A stretch of DNA of 64,000 nt from Bradyrhizobium sp. LHD-71 (lineage in GTDB: Bacteria > Pseudomonadota > Alphaproteobacteria > Rhizobiales > Xanthobacteraceae), in NCBI RefSeq assembly GCF_031157255.1, contig NZ_JAVIFX010000014.1, forward strand, positions 119,288 through 183,287, given 5' to 3'. A model generated the notes under the pieces. That model ran no database searches. It was not told where the DNA came from and worked only from the letters and a program-made list of their open reading frames with translations. Positions 18,118-26,846 of this stretch are shown piece by piece (position 1 is the stretch's first letter; each line of letters begins with the position of its first letter). Made by a program: the position numbers and the translations under genes.

Positions 18118-19224
18118 ATGAAACGCTTGTTTCTGAGAGTGATGGCTGGTGCCGTCATGGCATCGGCACTTGTCGCATCGACGACAGCAGCTACGGCACA
18201 GACGAAAACGCTGAAGATGCAAGCCACTTGGCCGGCATCGCAAACGCTCTACGAGAACTTCACCTACTTCGTCGAACGTGTGAACAAGCTCTCCGGCGGC
18301 ACGCTGAAGATCGAAGCGATGCCCGCCGGCCAGGTCGTGCCGGCATTCGAGGTGCTGGATGCGACCCATAAGAAAGTGCTCGACGGAGCGCACGCCTGGG
18401 CCGGCTACTGGACCGGCAAGAACAAGACCGCGATCCTGTTCACCGGCGGACCGGGCGGCACCTTCGGCATGGACTACATGGACGTGATGGGCTGGTTCTA
18501 TCACGGCGGCGGGCTGGAGTATTACAACGAGTTCTACCAGAAGGAGCTCAAGCTCAACGTCGTCGTGTTCCCGATCTTGCCGTCAGGCCCGCAAGCGTTC
18601 GGCTGGTTCAACCGGCCGATCCAGACCGTGGATGACATGAAGGGCATGAAATGCCGCCAGACCGGCATGGCCGGCGAGGTGTGGCAGGCGCTCGGCTTCA
18701 CCGTCGTCAACATGCCGGGCGGCGAGATCATTCCCTCCGCCCAGCGCGGCGTGATCGATTGCGCCGAGTGGGTCGGCGGCGTCGAGGACCTGCGGCTCGG
18801 CTTCCACAATGTCTGGAAGTACCACTATTCGCCCGGCCTGCATGAGAACGTGACGGTCGGCGAGTTGCTGATCAACGGCGATGTATGGAAGGAGCTGACG
18901 CCGCAGCAGCAGGAGATCATCAAGTCGGCGGCGAACGAAACCTTCCTCGTCTGGTGGACCAAGTGGCAGCGCCAGAACGCCGACGCGCTGATCGAGTTGC
19001 AGGAGAAGCACGGCGTGCAGATCCTGCGCACGCCGCCTGAGATCCTGATGGCCTTCATCAAGAAGTGGGACGAGATTGCCGAGGCCGAAAGCGCCAGGAA
19101 TCCGTTCTTCAAGAAGGTGCACGAGTCGCAGAAGGCCTATGCCAGCGCGGTGGTGCCGTACAAGCGGTCGTACTTCCCGCCGTACTCGTTCATGGCGAAC
19201 TACTACTTCCCCGACAAGAAATAG
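18118..19224 (+). CDS. TRAP transporter periplasmic binding protein (DctP/FcbT1-like)
   Basis: The 368-residue protein starts with a signal peptide (residues 1-28, ending ATAQ) and is a TRAP-type solute-binding protein. GGTFGMDYMDVMGWFYHGGG and FPILPSGPQAFGWF, in separate blocks, resemble the group annotated for mannitol/chloroaromatic or keto-acid uptake, and the Arg in MKCRQTGM is in the place of the carboxylate-binding arginine. The ATG follows AGGGAGG. It is the first gene of a complete importer; ligand identity is unknown but an organic acid is likely. Confidence 0.92.
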   Translation: MKRLFLRVMAGAVMASALVASTTAATAQTKTLKMQATWPASQTLYENFTYFVERVNKLSGGTLKIEAMPAGQVVPAFEVLDATHKKVLDGAHAWAGYWTGKNKTAILFTGGPGGTFGMDYMDVMGWFYHGGGLEYYNEFYQKELKLNVVVFPILPSGPQAFGWFNRPIQTVDDMKGMKCRQTGMAGEVWQALGFTVVNMPGGEIIPSAQRGVIDCAEWVGGVEDLRLGFHNVWKYHYSPGLHENVTVGELLINGDVWKELTPQQQEIIKSAANETFLVWWTKWQRQNADALIELQEKHGVQILRTPPEILMAFIKKWDEIAEAESARNPFFKKVHESQKAYASAVVPYKRSYFPPYSFMANYYFPDKK

Positions 19225-19231
19225 GTCTCCT

Positions 19232-19254
19232 GGGGCGGCCAACCCGGCCGCCCC
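19232..19254 (+). promoter_or_regulatory. GC-rich hairpin between binding-protein and membrane-subunit genes
   Basis: GGGGCGGCC (19232-19240) and GGCCGCCCC (19246-19254) form a 9-bp stem with a 5-base loop, 8 bases after the binding-protein stop. No T-tract follows. It is placed where partial termination or 3' end protection would make much more binding protein than membrane subunits. Confidence 0.7.
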
Positions 19255-19276
19255 CGGATTCCAGCAGGGGAAGCGG

Positions 19277-19840
19277 ATGGTCAAAATAACCGACAGGCCG
19301 TCGCCGGCGCTGCTGACCGCGATCCGGCTGATCGACGGCTTCACGGACAGGACAGGCACGATCATCTCGTGGCTGTCGCTGCCGCTGGTTCTCGGCGTCG
19401 CTTACGAGGTCGCCGCGCGCTACCTCTTCAATGCGCCGACCGTGTGGGTCTACGACATGACCTACATGCTCTACGGCTCGCTGTTCATGCTCGGCGCGGC
19501 CTACGCCCTGCACAAGGGCGCGCACATCCGCACCGACTTCTTCTGGGAGAAGTTCTCCATCCGCCGGCGGGGCTGGATCGACTCCATCTCCTATGTCGTC
19601 TTCTTCTTTCCGAGCCTGATCATGCTGCTGCTGATCAGCTGGAACGAGTTTCACTACGCCTTTCAGATCAACGAGACCTCGGACCAGACGCCGTGGCGGC
19701 CGGTGCTGTGGCCGTTCAAGTTCGTCGTTCCGGCCGCCTGCCTGCTGTTGCTTATCCAGGGTGTCTCCGAACTGATCAAGAGCATCTACATGGCGCGCAC
19801 GGGCATCGAGCTCGAGCACAAGGAGAAGGTCGAGGTATGA
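19277..19840 (+). CDS. TRAP transporter small membrane subunit (DctQ family)
   Basis: The 187-residue protein has four predicted membrane helices (about 27-48, 60-83, 105-127 and 146-167) and the DctQ-type patterns AARYLFNAPTVWVYD and HKGAHIRTDF. It pairs with the large subunit in sodium-driven uptake of the ligand bound by the periplasmic protein. AGGGGAAG precedes the ATG. It overlaps the next gene by 4 bases (ATGA), so the two subunits are translated together. Confidence 0.92.
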   Translation: MVKITDRPSPALLTAIRLIDGFTDRTGTIISWLSLPLVLGVAYEVAARYLFNAPTVWVYDMTYMLYGSLFMLGAAYALHKGAHIRTDFFWEKFSIRRRGWIDSISYVVFFFPSLIMLLLISWNEFHYAFQINETSDQTPWRPVLWPFKFVVPAACLLLLIQGVSELIKSIYMARTGIELEHKEKVEV

Positions 19841-21258
19841 CCGCAGAAGCGCTCATCGGCCTGATCATGCTCCTGGTGCTGCTGGGTGCGATCTTCATCG
19901 GCGTGCCGATCTCATTCACGCTGCTGTTTCTCGCCTTCGCATTCGGATACCTCGGCATGGGAGCCACGGTGTTCGACCTGGCCTATTTCCAGACCATCGG
20001 CCTGATGAAGGAGGAACTGCTGGCCGCGGTGCCGCTGTTCATCTTCATGGGGTTCATCACCGAGCAGGCGGGGCTGATGGAGCGCCTGTTCATGGCGTTC
20101 CGGATGCTGTTCGCGCCGGTGCGCGGCGCGCTCTACCTCGTCGTCATCCTGACCTCGACCGTGTTCGCGATGGCGACCGGCATCGTCGGCGCGGCAGTCA
20201 CCGTGCTCGGCATCATGGCCTCGCCGATCATGGTGAAGTCGGGCTACGACGCGAAGCTCTCGGCGGGGACCATCACCGCGGGCGGCACGCTCGGCATCCT
20301 CATTCCACCATCGGTGATGCTGGTGGTGATGGGACCGGTGCTCGGCGTGTCGGTGGCCGATCTCTATGCGGCAGCGTTGGGGCCGGGCTTTCTGCTGGCC
20401 GGCATCTACATCATCTACCTGATGGGCCGCGCCTTCCTCGACCCGCGTCTCGGACCGCCGGTGCCGATCGACCAGCGCGTCCATTCAGCCGGCAAGATCG
20501 TGCGTGAGGTGATCGTCGGCACGGTGCCGCTGCTCGGGCTGATCACCGCGACGCTGGGCTCGATCATTGGCGGGCTGGCGACGCCGACCGAGGCCGCCGG
20601 CATCGGCAGCGTCGGCGCACTCGTGCTCGCCATCGCCTATGGCAAGCTGTCGCTTCCCGGACTGCAGCGGGCGATGATCTCGACCATGGCGACGTCGAGC
20701 ATGGTGCTGTTGCTGGCGGTCACGTCGAACATTTTCGGCGCGGTGTTCGCCCGTCTGGGCTCGGCGAACTGGATCACCCAGACGATGCTCGGCCTCGAGA
20801 TACCGCCGGGCCTGATGCTGGTGCTGGTGCTGGCGCTGATCTTCCTTCTGGGATGGCCGTTCGAGTGGCCGGCCATCATCCTGGTGTTCCTGCCGATCTT
20901 CTATCCGGTGGTGAAGGGGCTCGGCATCGATCTCGTGTGGTTCGGCGCGCTGGTGGCAGTGGTGCTGCAGACCGCGTTCCTGTCGCCGCCGGTGGCGATG
21001 TCGGCCTACTACCTCAAACAGGTGGTCAAGGCCTGGAGCCTCGGCACCATCTATTCCGGCATGTTCCAGTTCATGATCCTGCAGGTGATCTGTGTCGGGC
21101 TGATGCTCGCTTTCCCCGCCATCGCCACCTGGTTTCCAGAGCGGCTGCAGGAAGCGTCCCGCAACCAGCCGATCCCCGACGAGTACAAGAAGATCCTCGA
21201 ACAGCAGAAGCGCGCCCCCTCGCTCGAAGACGACGACTGGACGACGCCGAAGAAGTAG
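19837..21258 (+). CDS. TRAP transporter large membrane subunit (DctM family)
   Basis: The 473-residue protein is a 12- to 13-helix transporter with DctM signatures, including GTLGILIPPSVMLVV, a second helical-hairpin loop around GLATPTEAAGIG and the C-terminal FLSPPVAMSAYYL. It forms the sodium-coupled translocation channel of the importer. The ATG overlaps the stop codon of the small subunit. A charged C-terminal tail of about 35 residues lies in the cytoplasm. A hairpin repeat follows 16 bases after the stop. Confidence 0.94.
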   Translation: MTAEALIGLIMLLVLLGAIFIGVPISFTLLFLAFAFGYLGMGATVFDLAYFQTIGLMKEELLAAVPLFIFMGFITEQAGLMERLFMAFRMLFAPVRGALYLVVILTSTVFAMATGIVGAAVTVLGIMASPIMVKSGYDAKLSAGTITAGGTLGILIPPSVMLVVMGPVLGVSVADLYAAALGPGFLLAGIYIIYLMGRAFLDPRLGPPVPIDQRVHSAGKIVREVIVGTVPLLGLITATLGSIIGGLATPTEAAGIGSVGALVLAIAYGKLSLPGLQRAMISTMATSSMVLLLAVTSNIFGAVFARLGSANWITQTMLGLEIPPGLMLVLVLALIFLLGWPFEWPAIILVFLPIFYPVVKGLGIDLVWFGALVAVVLQTAFLSPPVAMSAYYLKQVVKAWSLGTIYSGMFQFMILQVICVGLMLAFPAIATWFPERLQEASRNQPIPDEYKKILEQQKRAPSLEDDDWTTPKK

Positions 21259-21274
21259 CGGACAGGCGACGACA

Positions 21275-21364
21275 CGTCATTGCGCGGAGCGCAGGGACGA
21301 AGCAATCCAGCGCGGCGATTGCGGCAGATTCAGACTGGATTGCTTCGCTTCGCTCGCAATGACG
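21275..21364. repeat. Hairpin element, second member of the 14007-14090 family
   Basis: Arms 21275-21310 and 21335-21364 pair over about 30 bases with a 6-base insertion in the left arm, and the loop ends in the same TTCAGA/CTCAGA bases as the first copy. It follows the TRAP operon and may end its transcript. Confidence 0.88.
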
Positions 21365-21481
21365 GTTGGGGAAGCCCATTACAACTCGCCGCCGTCATGC
21401 CCGCCTGTGCTTTCAGCCCTTTACGCTCGCCGCATGATCCTGGAAAATCTCGCCGTCTTTCAAGCTTCTGTGGAGTGCCTG

Positions 21482-22990
21482 ATGAACATTGCGACCTGGC
21501 TCGAACGCGCAGGCCTCAGCCATCCTGACCGGCCGGCGATCGGCTACGGGACGCGTGTGGCGCGCAGCTATGGCGAGCTCAGCGGCCGTGCGGGGAGGCT
21601 TGCCGGTGCGCTGCGCGCGCAGTGCGGGCTGTCGCCGGGCGAACGGGTCGCGATCTTCGCCAAGAACTCGCCCGACTACATGGAGGCGCTCTATGCGATC
21701 TGGCATGCGGGGCTTGCCGCCGTGCCGGTCAACGCCAAGCTGCACGGACGCGAGCTCGCCTATATCCTGGAGCAGTCCGGCGCCCGCGTGTGTTTCGTCT
21801 CCAAGGATCTCGAGACCGCGGCCGCCGCGCACGCGCCGGCGACGCTGCAGCGGCTGATCACCATCGGTTCGCGCGAGCACGAGCAGCTGTTCGCGGCCGA
21901 TCGCGTCGCAGTCGCTGCGCGCAGCGACGATGATCTCGCCTGGCTGTTCTACACCTCCGGCACCACCGGGCGGCCGAAGGGGGCGATGCTGACGCACAAG
22001 GTGCTCGCCTGGGCGAGCCACGCCTATCTCGGCGAGGTCGACCAGACGGTCGCCGGCGACGCGGTGCTGCATGCGGCGCCGATGAGTCATGGTTCGGGCA
22101 TGTACATCATGCCGCACGTGGCGCGGCTCGGCATCAACGTGATTCCCGAATCCGGCGCGTTCGAGCCCGACGAGATCTTCGAGCTCGTGCGCCGCTGGCC
22201 GCGCACCTCGATGTTCGCGGCGCCGACCATGATCAAGCGGCTCACCGAAAGTGCTGCGGACTGCGATCCGGCCAACATCCGCACCATCATCTGGGGCGGC
22301 GCGCCGATGTATGTGGAGGACGCGGTCAGGGCGCTCGACCGGTTCGGGCCGCGCTTCGCGCAGATCTACGGGCAGGGCGAAGCGCCGATGACCATCACGA
22401 CGCTGACCAAGGAAGACATCGCCGACCGCAACGATCCGCGCTGGGCCGAGCGGCTCGGCTCCGCGGGACGGCCCTATGCCTGCGTCGAGGTGATGGTGGC
22501 GGACGGCGAGGGCCGGCCGCTGCCTGTCGGCGAAACCGGCGAGATCTGCGCCCGTGGCGACGTGGTGATGCCGGGCTACTGGCAGAACCCGGACGCCACC
22601 GCCAAGGCGCTGCAGAACGGCTGGCTCCTGACCGGCGATGTCGGCGCGTTCGACGCGCAGGGCTACCTGACGCTCAAGGATCGCTCCAAGGATGTGATCA
22701 TCTCCGGCGGCTCCAACGTCTATCCGCGCGAAGTGGAGGAGGTGCTGCTCAAGCACGATCGGGTGCGCGAGGTGTCGGTGATCGGCCGGCCCGATACGGA
22801 GTGGGGCGAGATCGTCGTCGCCTATGTGGTCGGCGACGTCGGCGCCGAAGACCTCGACCGGCTCTGTCTCGACGAAATCGCCCGCTTCAAGCGGCCGAAG
22901 GACTACGTGTTCGTCGAGCAGCTTCCGAAGAACAACTACGGCAAGATCCTGAAGACCGAGTTGCGCGAAAAGGACACGCGACGGGCCTGA
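21482..22990 (+). CDS. AMP-dependent acyl-CoA synthetase / ligase
   Basis: The 502-residue protein has the ATP-binding P-loop YTSGTTGRPKG at residues 157-167, the YGQGEAPM adenine motif, the LLTGDVG motif and the catalytic Lys488 in NNYGKILK. It should adenylate a carboxylic acid and pass it to CoA. The ATG at 21482 is preferred, with GGAG 6 bases upstream; the longer frame covers a repeat. Together with the CoA transferase, TRAP importer and acyl-CoA dehydrogenase it makes up an organic-acid catabolic block. The fatty or aromatic acid used cannot be told. Confidence 0.92.
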   Translation: MNIATWLERAGLSHPDRPAIGYGTRVARSYGELSGRAGRLAGALRAQCGLSPGERVAIFAKNSPDYMEALYAIWHAGLAAVPVNAKLHGRELAYILEQSGARVCFVSKDLETAAAAHAPATLQRLITIGSREHEQLFAADRVAVAARSDDDLAWLFYTSGTTGRPKGAMLTHKVLAWASHAYLGEVDQTVAGDAVLHAAPMSHGSGMYIMPHVARLGINVIPESGAFEPDEIFELVRRWPRTSMFAAPTMIKRLTESAADCDPANIRTIIWGGAPMYVEDAVRALDRFGPRFAQIYGQGEAPMTITTLTKEDIADRNDPRWAERLGSAGRPYACVEVMVADGEGRPLPVGETGEICARGDVVMPGYWQNPDATAKALQNGWLLTGDVGAFDAQGYLTLKDRSKDVIISGGSNVYPREVEEVLLKHDRVREVSVIGRPDTEWGEIVVAYVVGDVGAEDLDRLCLDEIARFKRPKDYVFVEQLPKNNYGKILKTELREKDTRRA

Positions 22991-23017
22991 TTCCTGGGGA
23001 AAAGCTGAGGCCCGCGC

Positions 23018-23042
23018 GGAACCCGCGCCTTGCCGCTTTGTT
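23018..23042 (+). promoter_or_regulatory. Candidate EcfG-type promoter of the PsiF-like gene
   Basis: GGAAC (23018-23022) and TGTT (23039-23042) are 16 bases apart, close to the EcfG consensus GGAAC-N16/17-CGTT with one change in the -10 box. The start codon lies 35 bases downstream. Confidence 0.4.
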
Positions 23043-23077
23043 CTGGTTGTGGCGCCAACCGCCCAGAGGAGAGATAC

Positions 23078-23407
23078 ATGAGAAGCGTCATACTTGCAGG
23101 CGCGATCGCGATGATCTGCACGGCCGTGGTCGCGCAGACGCCCGCGCCGACCACGCAGGCCCCGAAGGCTCCGCCCGCTGCCGCCGCGCCTGCGCCGGCT
23201 CCGACAAGCCCGACGGCTGCGACCGGCACGTGCTCGTCCCAGGCGGCGGAGAAGCGGCTCGCGGGTGCCGCGAAGAACAGCTTCATGAAGAAGTGCCAGA
23301 CCGACGCCTCGAAAGTCTGCGACGCCGACAGCAAGGCGAAAAACCTCAAGGGCGCCGCCAAGAACTCGCACATGAAGAAGTGCGTCAACGACGCCGTGGG
23401 CACGTAG
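23078..23407 (+). CDS. Small exported PsiF-repeat-like protein
   Basis: The 109-residue protein has a signal peptide (cleavage near VVAQ, residue 20), an Ala/Pro-rich linker (residues 21-50) and two copies of a PsiF-type repeat: LAGAAKNSFMKKC and LKGAAKNSHMKKC. PsiF of enteric bacteria is a periplasmic phosphate-starvation-induced protein of unknown role. AGAGGAGAG precedes the ATG. Four Cys residues suggest disulfides. The role here is not known. Confidence 0.78.
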   Translation: MRSVILAGAIAMICTAVVAQTPAPTTQAPKAPPAAAAPAPAPTSPTAATGTCSSQAAEKRLAGAAKNSFMKKCQTDASKVCDADSKAKNLKGAAKNSHMKKCVNDAVGT

Positions 23408-23428
23408 GCTCAGTCTGAAGCTCAGCCT

Positions 23429-23511
23429 GTAGCCCGGTTGAGCGAAGCGACATCCGGGGACCCAGTGACCACAGAGTCAGCCCCGGATATCGCTGCGCTC
23501 ATCCGGGCTAC
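23429..23511. repeat. Imperfect inverted repeat of the GTAGCCCGG family
   Basis: Arms 23429-23459 and 23481-23511 (31 bases, three mismatches, GTAGCCCGGTTGAGCGAAGC at the left end) surround a 21-base loop. It lies between the PsiF-like gene and the acyl-CoA dehydrogenase. Confidence 0.88.
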
Positions 23512-23593
23512 GGTCGTGCTTGCCCTTGCCTCGCCGCGCCGTAAAGGCGAAAACGCGTCGTCCGACGTGGCGCAGGCAGGAGCGAAAGAGCAC

Positions 23594-24763
23594 ATGAACC
23601 ATCCATCATCCCGGGCGGACGAGATCGCCTCAAGGGTCGAGGCATTCGTTCGCGGCACGATCATTCCCTATGAACGCGATCCGCGCCGATCGAGCCACGG
23701 GCCGAGCGACGATCTCGTCACCGAGATGCGGTCGAAGGCGCGGGCGGCGGGTGTGCTGACGCCGCACATCCTGCCGGACGGCAGCCATCTCACCCAGCGC
23801 GAGACGGCGCATGTGCTGAAGAAGACCGGGCTGTCGCCGCTCGGGCCGCTCGCCTGCAACACCGCGGCGCCGGACGAAGGCAACATGTATCTTCTCGGCA
23901 AGGTCGGCAGCCCGGAGCAGAAGAAACGCTTTCTCGATCCGCTGGTGAAAGGCGAGGCGCGCTCGGCGTTCTTCATGACCGAACCCGCCGAGACCGGCGG
24001 CGCGGGCTCCGATCCCTCGATGATGCAGTCGACTGCCGAGCGCAGCGGCAACCACTGGGTCATCAACGGCCGCAAGGCATTCATCACCGGCGCCGACGGG
24101 GCCAAGGTCGGCATCGTCATGGCGAAGTCGGCGGAGGGCGCCTGCCTGTTCCTCGTCGATCTGCCCAATCCCGCCATCCGCATCGAGCGCGTGCTCGACA
24201 CCATCGATTCATCGATGCCGGGTGGTCATGCCGTGGTGACGATCGACAACCTGCGCGTCGCCGCCGATCAGATGCTCGGCGAAAGCGGCGAAGGTTTCAA
24301 ATATGCGCAGGTGCGCTTGAGCCCGGCGCGGCTGTCGCACTGCATGCGCTGGCATGGTGCTGCGACACGCGCGCAGGAGATCGCCACCAACTATGTCTGC
24401 CAGCGGCAGGCCTTCGGCAAGCTGCTGATCGATCATGAAGGCGTCGGCTTCCAGCTCGCCGACAACCTGATCGACCTCAAGCAGGCTGAACTGATGATCG
24501 ACTGGTGCGCGGATGTGCTCGATACCGGCTCGCTCGGCACGGCGGAAAGCTCGATGGCGAAGGTCGCGGTCTCCGACGCGCTGTTTCGCGTCGCCGATCG
24601 CTGCGTCCAGGTGATGGGCGGCACCGGCGTGACCCAGGACACGATCGTCGAGCAGGTGTTTCGCGAGATCCGCGCGTTCCGCATCTATGACGGACCGACC
24701 GAAGTTCACAAATGGTCGCTCGCAAGGAAGATCAAGCGGGACTTCACCCACGGTTCAAAGTGA
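23594..24763 (+). CDS. Acyl-CoA dehydrogenase (ACAD10/11-like)
   Basis: The 389-residue protein has the three-domain acyl-CoA dehydrogenase layout: helical N-terminus, a beta domain with FFMTEPAETGGAGSDP (flavin contact) and a helical C-terminus with RQAFGKLLIDHEG and QVMGGTGVTQD. The catalytic base motif reads IYDGPTEVH with Asp366 where most short- and medium-chain enzymes have Glu in YEG, as in ACAD10/11-type members. It oxidises an acyl-CoA to the enoyl-CoA and hands electrons to ETF. The ATG at 23594 avoids the repeat that the longer frame would translate. Confidence 0.9.
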   Translation: MNHPSSRADEIASRVEAFVRGTIIPYERDPRRSSHGPSDDLVTEMRSKARAAGVLTPHILPDGSHLTQRETAHVLKKTGLSPLGPLACNTAAPDEGNMYLLGKVGSPEQKKRFLDPLVKGEARSAFFMTEPAETGGAGSDPSMMQSTAERSGNHWVINGRKAFITGADGAKVGIVMAKSAEGACLFLVDLPNPAIRIERVLDTIDSSMPGGHAVVTIDNLRVAADQMLGESGEGFKYAQVRLSPARLSHCMRWHGAATRAQEIATNYVCQRQAFGKLLIDHEGVGFQLADNLIDLKQAELMIDWCADVLDTGSLGTAESSMAKVAVSDALFRVADRCVQVMGGTGVTQDTIVEQVFREIRAFRIYDGPTEVHKWSLARKIKRDFTHGSK

Positions 24764-24814
24764 TCAGCCGCGCCGCGCGACACTGATCCTGATCTGAGCG
24801 GGCCGCGGCCACGA

Positions 24815-25435
24815 TCAGGTGGTCGGGCTCCGATCGGGATCGTCGAGGTCGGCGAAGGACGATCGCGCGCGTTTGGCGATCAGGTAGACCATCAGCGCGC
24901 TGGTCACGACGCCGGCGACGATCATCGCCTCGCCGAGGATCGAGGAGGAATCGCGGAGCAGGGCGGCGCGGCCGGCGGCGCCGAGACACACAAAGAGAAT
25001 GACCTGCGGCGCGCAGAAGATGAAGGTCGCCCAGGTGTAGGGCCAAAGCCCGATGTTGGTCATGCCGAACAGATAGTTCGAGGCGAAGCCCGGTACCGGT
25101 CCCGCAAACCGCATCAGCGCGACGATGCGCCAGCCTTCCTGATCCACGGCCTTGGAAATCTGCCGCAGCAATCGTTTGCGTCCGATCAGTCTTTGGACAT
25201 GCTGGGCGGCGATATAGCGTGCGGCGAGAAAGGCGATCACTGCGCCCACGGTCGCGGCCGGAACGGCGATCGGGATCGCCGCCACGCCGTAGGCCGCGCC
25301 GGCCAGCACGCACACCGCCGCGCGCGGAACGGGGAGGAGTCCGGAGACCAGAAACGCCAGCATCACGACCGCGACGGAGAAAGGCGTCAACTCGTGGCTT
25401 GTCTTCAGGTATTCCGTGATGGCTTCGATGAACAT
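24815..25435 (-). CDS. VTT-domain (TVP38/TMEM64, DedA-like) membrane protein
   Basis: The 206-residue protein has five to six membrane helices and a VTT core: the re-entrant stretch VSGLLPVPRAAVCVLAG and the FAGPVPGFASNYLFGM motif are typical. Proteins of this superfamily move or scramble phospholipids across the inner membrane; the exact substrate is unknown. It is convergent with the acyl-CoA dehydrogenase gene, 51 bases away, and appears monocistronic. Confidence 0.85.
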   Translation of the reverse strand: MFIEAITEYLKTSHELTPFSVAVVMLAFLVSGLLPVPRAAVCVLAGAAYGVAAIPIAVPAATVGAVIAFLAARYIAAQHVQRLIGRKRLLRQISKAVDQEGWRIVALMRFAGPVPGFASNYLFGMTNIGLWPYTWATFIFCAPQVILFVCLGAAGRAALLRDSSSILGEAMIVAGVVTSALMVYLIAKRARSSFADLDDPDRSPTT

Positions 25436-25613
25436 GCGCCCCGTTTAGCACGCCGTGCCCGATGCGCAACGAATATGCTGCGCGGCCAACCGGTCTTGGC
25501 CGCCGCGCTGATTGCAGCCGACACTGGCGCCGAACGATGAACGTGCTAACGTGAGCCGCCGCAAGCGGCCAAACGCACTCAAGGACGTCAACCTGCTGGA
25601 AGGAAATGCTGGG

Positions 25614-25985
25614 ATGTTTTCGCACGTGATGATCGGCACCAACGACCTGGAGAAAGCCAAGTCATTCTACGATACCCTGCTCGGGACGCTCGGCGTTCCG
25701 CCCGGACGCGTCGATCGCCATCGTGTTTTCTACAGAACCCCGACCGGCGTCTTTGCCGTCAGCAAGCCGATCAATGGTGAGCCGGCGGTCGCAGCCAATG
25801 GCGGCACCATCGGCTTCACCTGCACCTCGACTGAACAGGCCGCGGCATGGCATGCGGCCGGCGTCGCCAATGGCGGCACCTCCTGCGAAGATCCCCCCGG
25901 CGTGCGCGAAGGCGGCAAGTCGTATCTCGCCTACCTGCGCGATCCCGACGGCAACAAGCTCTGCGCCGTCGCGCGCGTAGGCTAG
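25614..25985 (+). CDS. VOC family (glyoxalase/bleomycin-resistance-like) protein
   Basis: A 123-residue vicinal-oxygen-chelate protein: two beta-alpha-beta-beta-beta modules, opening with FSHVMIGTNDLEKAKSFYD and closing with LAYLRDPDGNKLCAV. His4 and the closing region supply the usual metal-site positions, though the C-terminal Glu ligand is replaced in NKLCAV. The ATG at 25614 follows GGAAGGA. Its substrate is unknown. Confidence 0.85.
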   Translation: MFSHVMIGTNDLEKAKSFYDTLLGTLGVPPGRVDRHRVFYRTPTGVFAVSKPINGEPAVAANGGTIGFTCTSTEQAAAWHAAGVANGGTSCEDPPGVREGGKSYLAYLRDPDGNKLCAVARVG

Positions 25986-26063
25986 GCCGACGCGACGACT
26001 ATCTCACCGCGAGGACATCGTCCTCGCGGCTGTTGCGCGTATGACACCCGCGAGTGGATCGTG

Positions 26064-26489
26064 TCAGGGCTTCCTGGTGTTTGTCGTTTTTGCGCGACTT
26101 GCGGGCCGGCTCTTGTTGTCCGGCTTCTCCGCCGCAGCCGGCCTGGTCTCTTTGGCCGTCGATGCAAATGAACTCAGCGCTTCGAACTTCTGGCCGAGCG
26201 CCTGCAGCTCTCCCCTGAGCTTCGTGATTTCCGCGTCCTGCGCCGTGACCCGGTCCTGCAGAAGCTGAAGGTCGTCAACCAGCACCTGTTGCGCGCCCTC
26301 GAGCTGGTTGAGCGCTGCTGAGGAATCGACGACCGGGGCAGGGGGAGGTGCAGTGGCCGGAGTGGAGCTGACAGTCTTCGCGATCGCCGGTCTTGGGCTC
26401 TCGCCGGTGAAATATCTCCATCCAGCGAGGCCAAACACGACAGCGATGCCGCAGATCACCGCGATTGCAACTCGTCGACCGGTCAGCAA
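26064..26489 (-). CDS. Single-pass membrane protein with coiled coil, unknown function
   Basis: The 141-residue protein begins with a membrane helix (about residues 7-25), then an Ala/Pro/Thr-rich linker (40-58), a heptad-rich coiled coil (60-105: LEGAQQVLVDDLQLLQDR and LRGELQALGQKFEAL) and a basic C-tail ending RAKTTNTRKP. Most of it probably faces the periplasm. The frame starts with TTG at 26489, as no ATG fits and an upstream stop closes the frame. I do not recognise the family. Confidence 0.6.
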   Translation of the reverse strand: MLTGRRVAIAVICGIAVVFGLAGWRYFTGESPRPAIAKTVSSTPATAPPPAPVVDSSAALNQLEGAQQVLVDDLQLLQDRVTAQDAEITKLRGELQALGQKFEALSSFASTAKETRPAAAEKPDNKSRPASRAKTTNTRKP

Positions 26490-26846
26490 GAGCGCACCAA
26501 TCTTTTCGGATCAGCTTATGACTTACTTCCTACTTGTAAGCCTTTTCCCGGATTTGCAAGCAACGAAAAGTTGTCTCCGCATCCGGAACAACTTTAGCCA
26601 TGCCTGAGCACGGCCTGATACGCCGGCAGCCTAGCAGATTGCCACCGCGTTTTGAGCCGGACGGGCAGGTTATCCTCCTGTTCCGTGACGATTGAACGGC
26701 AGTATGGCGGTCGAACCATGCCGCAACGGCGGTGCATGTTCGGCGCTGCGCCGGTCCGAACATGGTGAGCGTCTTCATAAGACGATCCGTACAATCGTTT
26801 GAAAGCGACCTGCGCAGCAGAACGCAACGCACCTTGCGGATGCGAG
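26490..26846. other. Intergenic stretch without a convincing gene
   Basis: About 350 bases. Open frames on both strands give low-complexity Arg/Cys-rich translations without ribosome sites. An 8-bp inverted repeat AAAGTTGT (26567-26574) / ACAACTTT (26588-26595) with a 13-base loop is the only structure noted. Confidence 0.4.
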
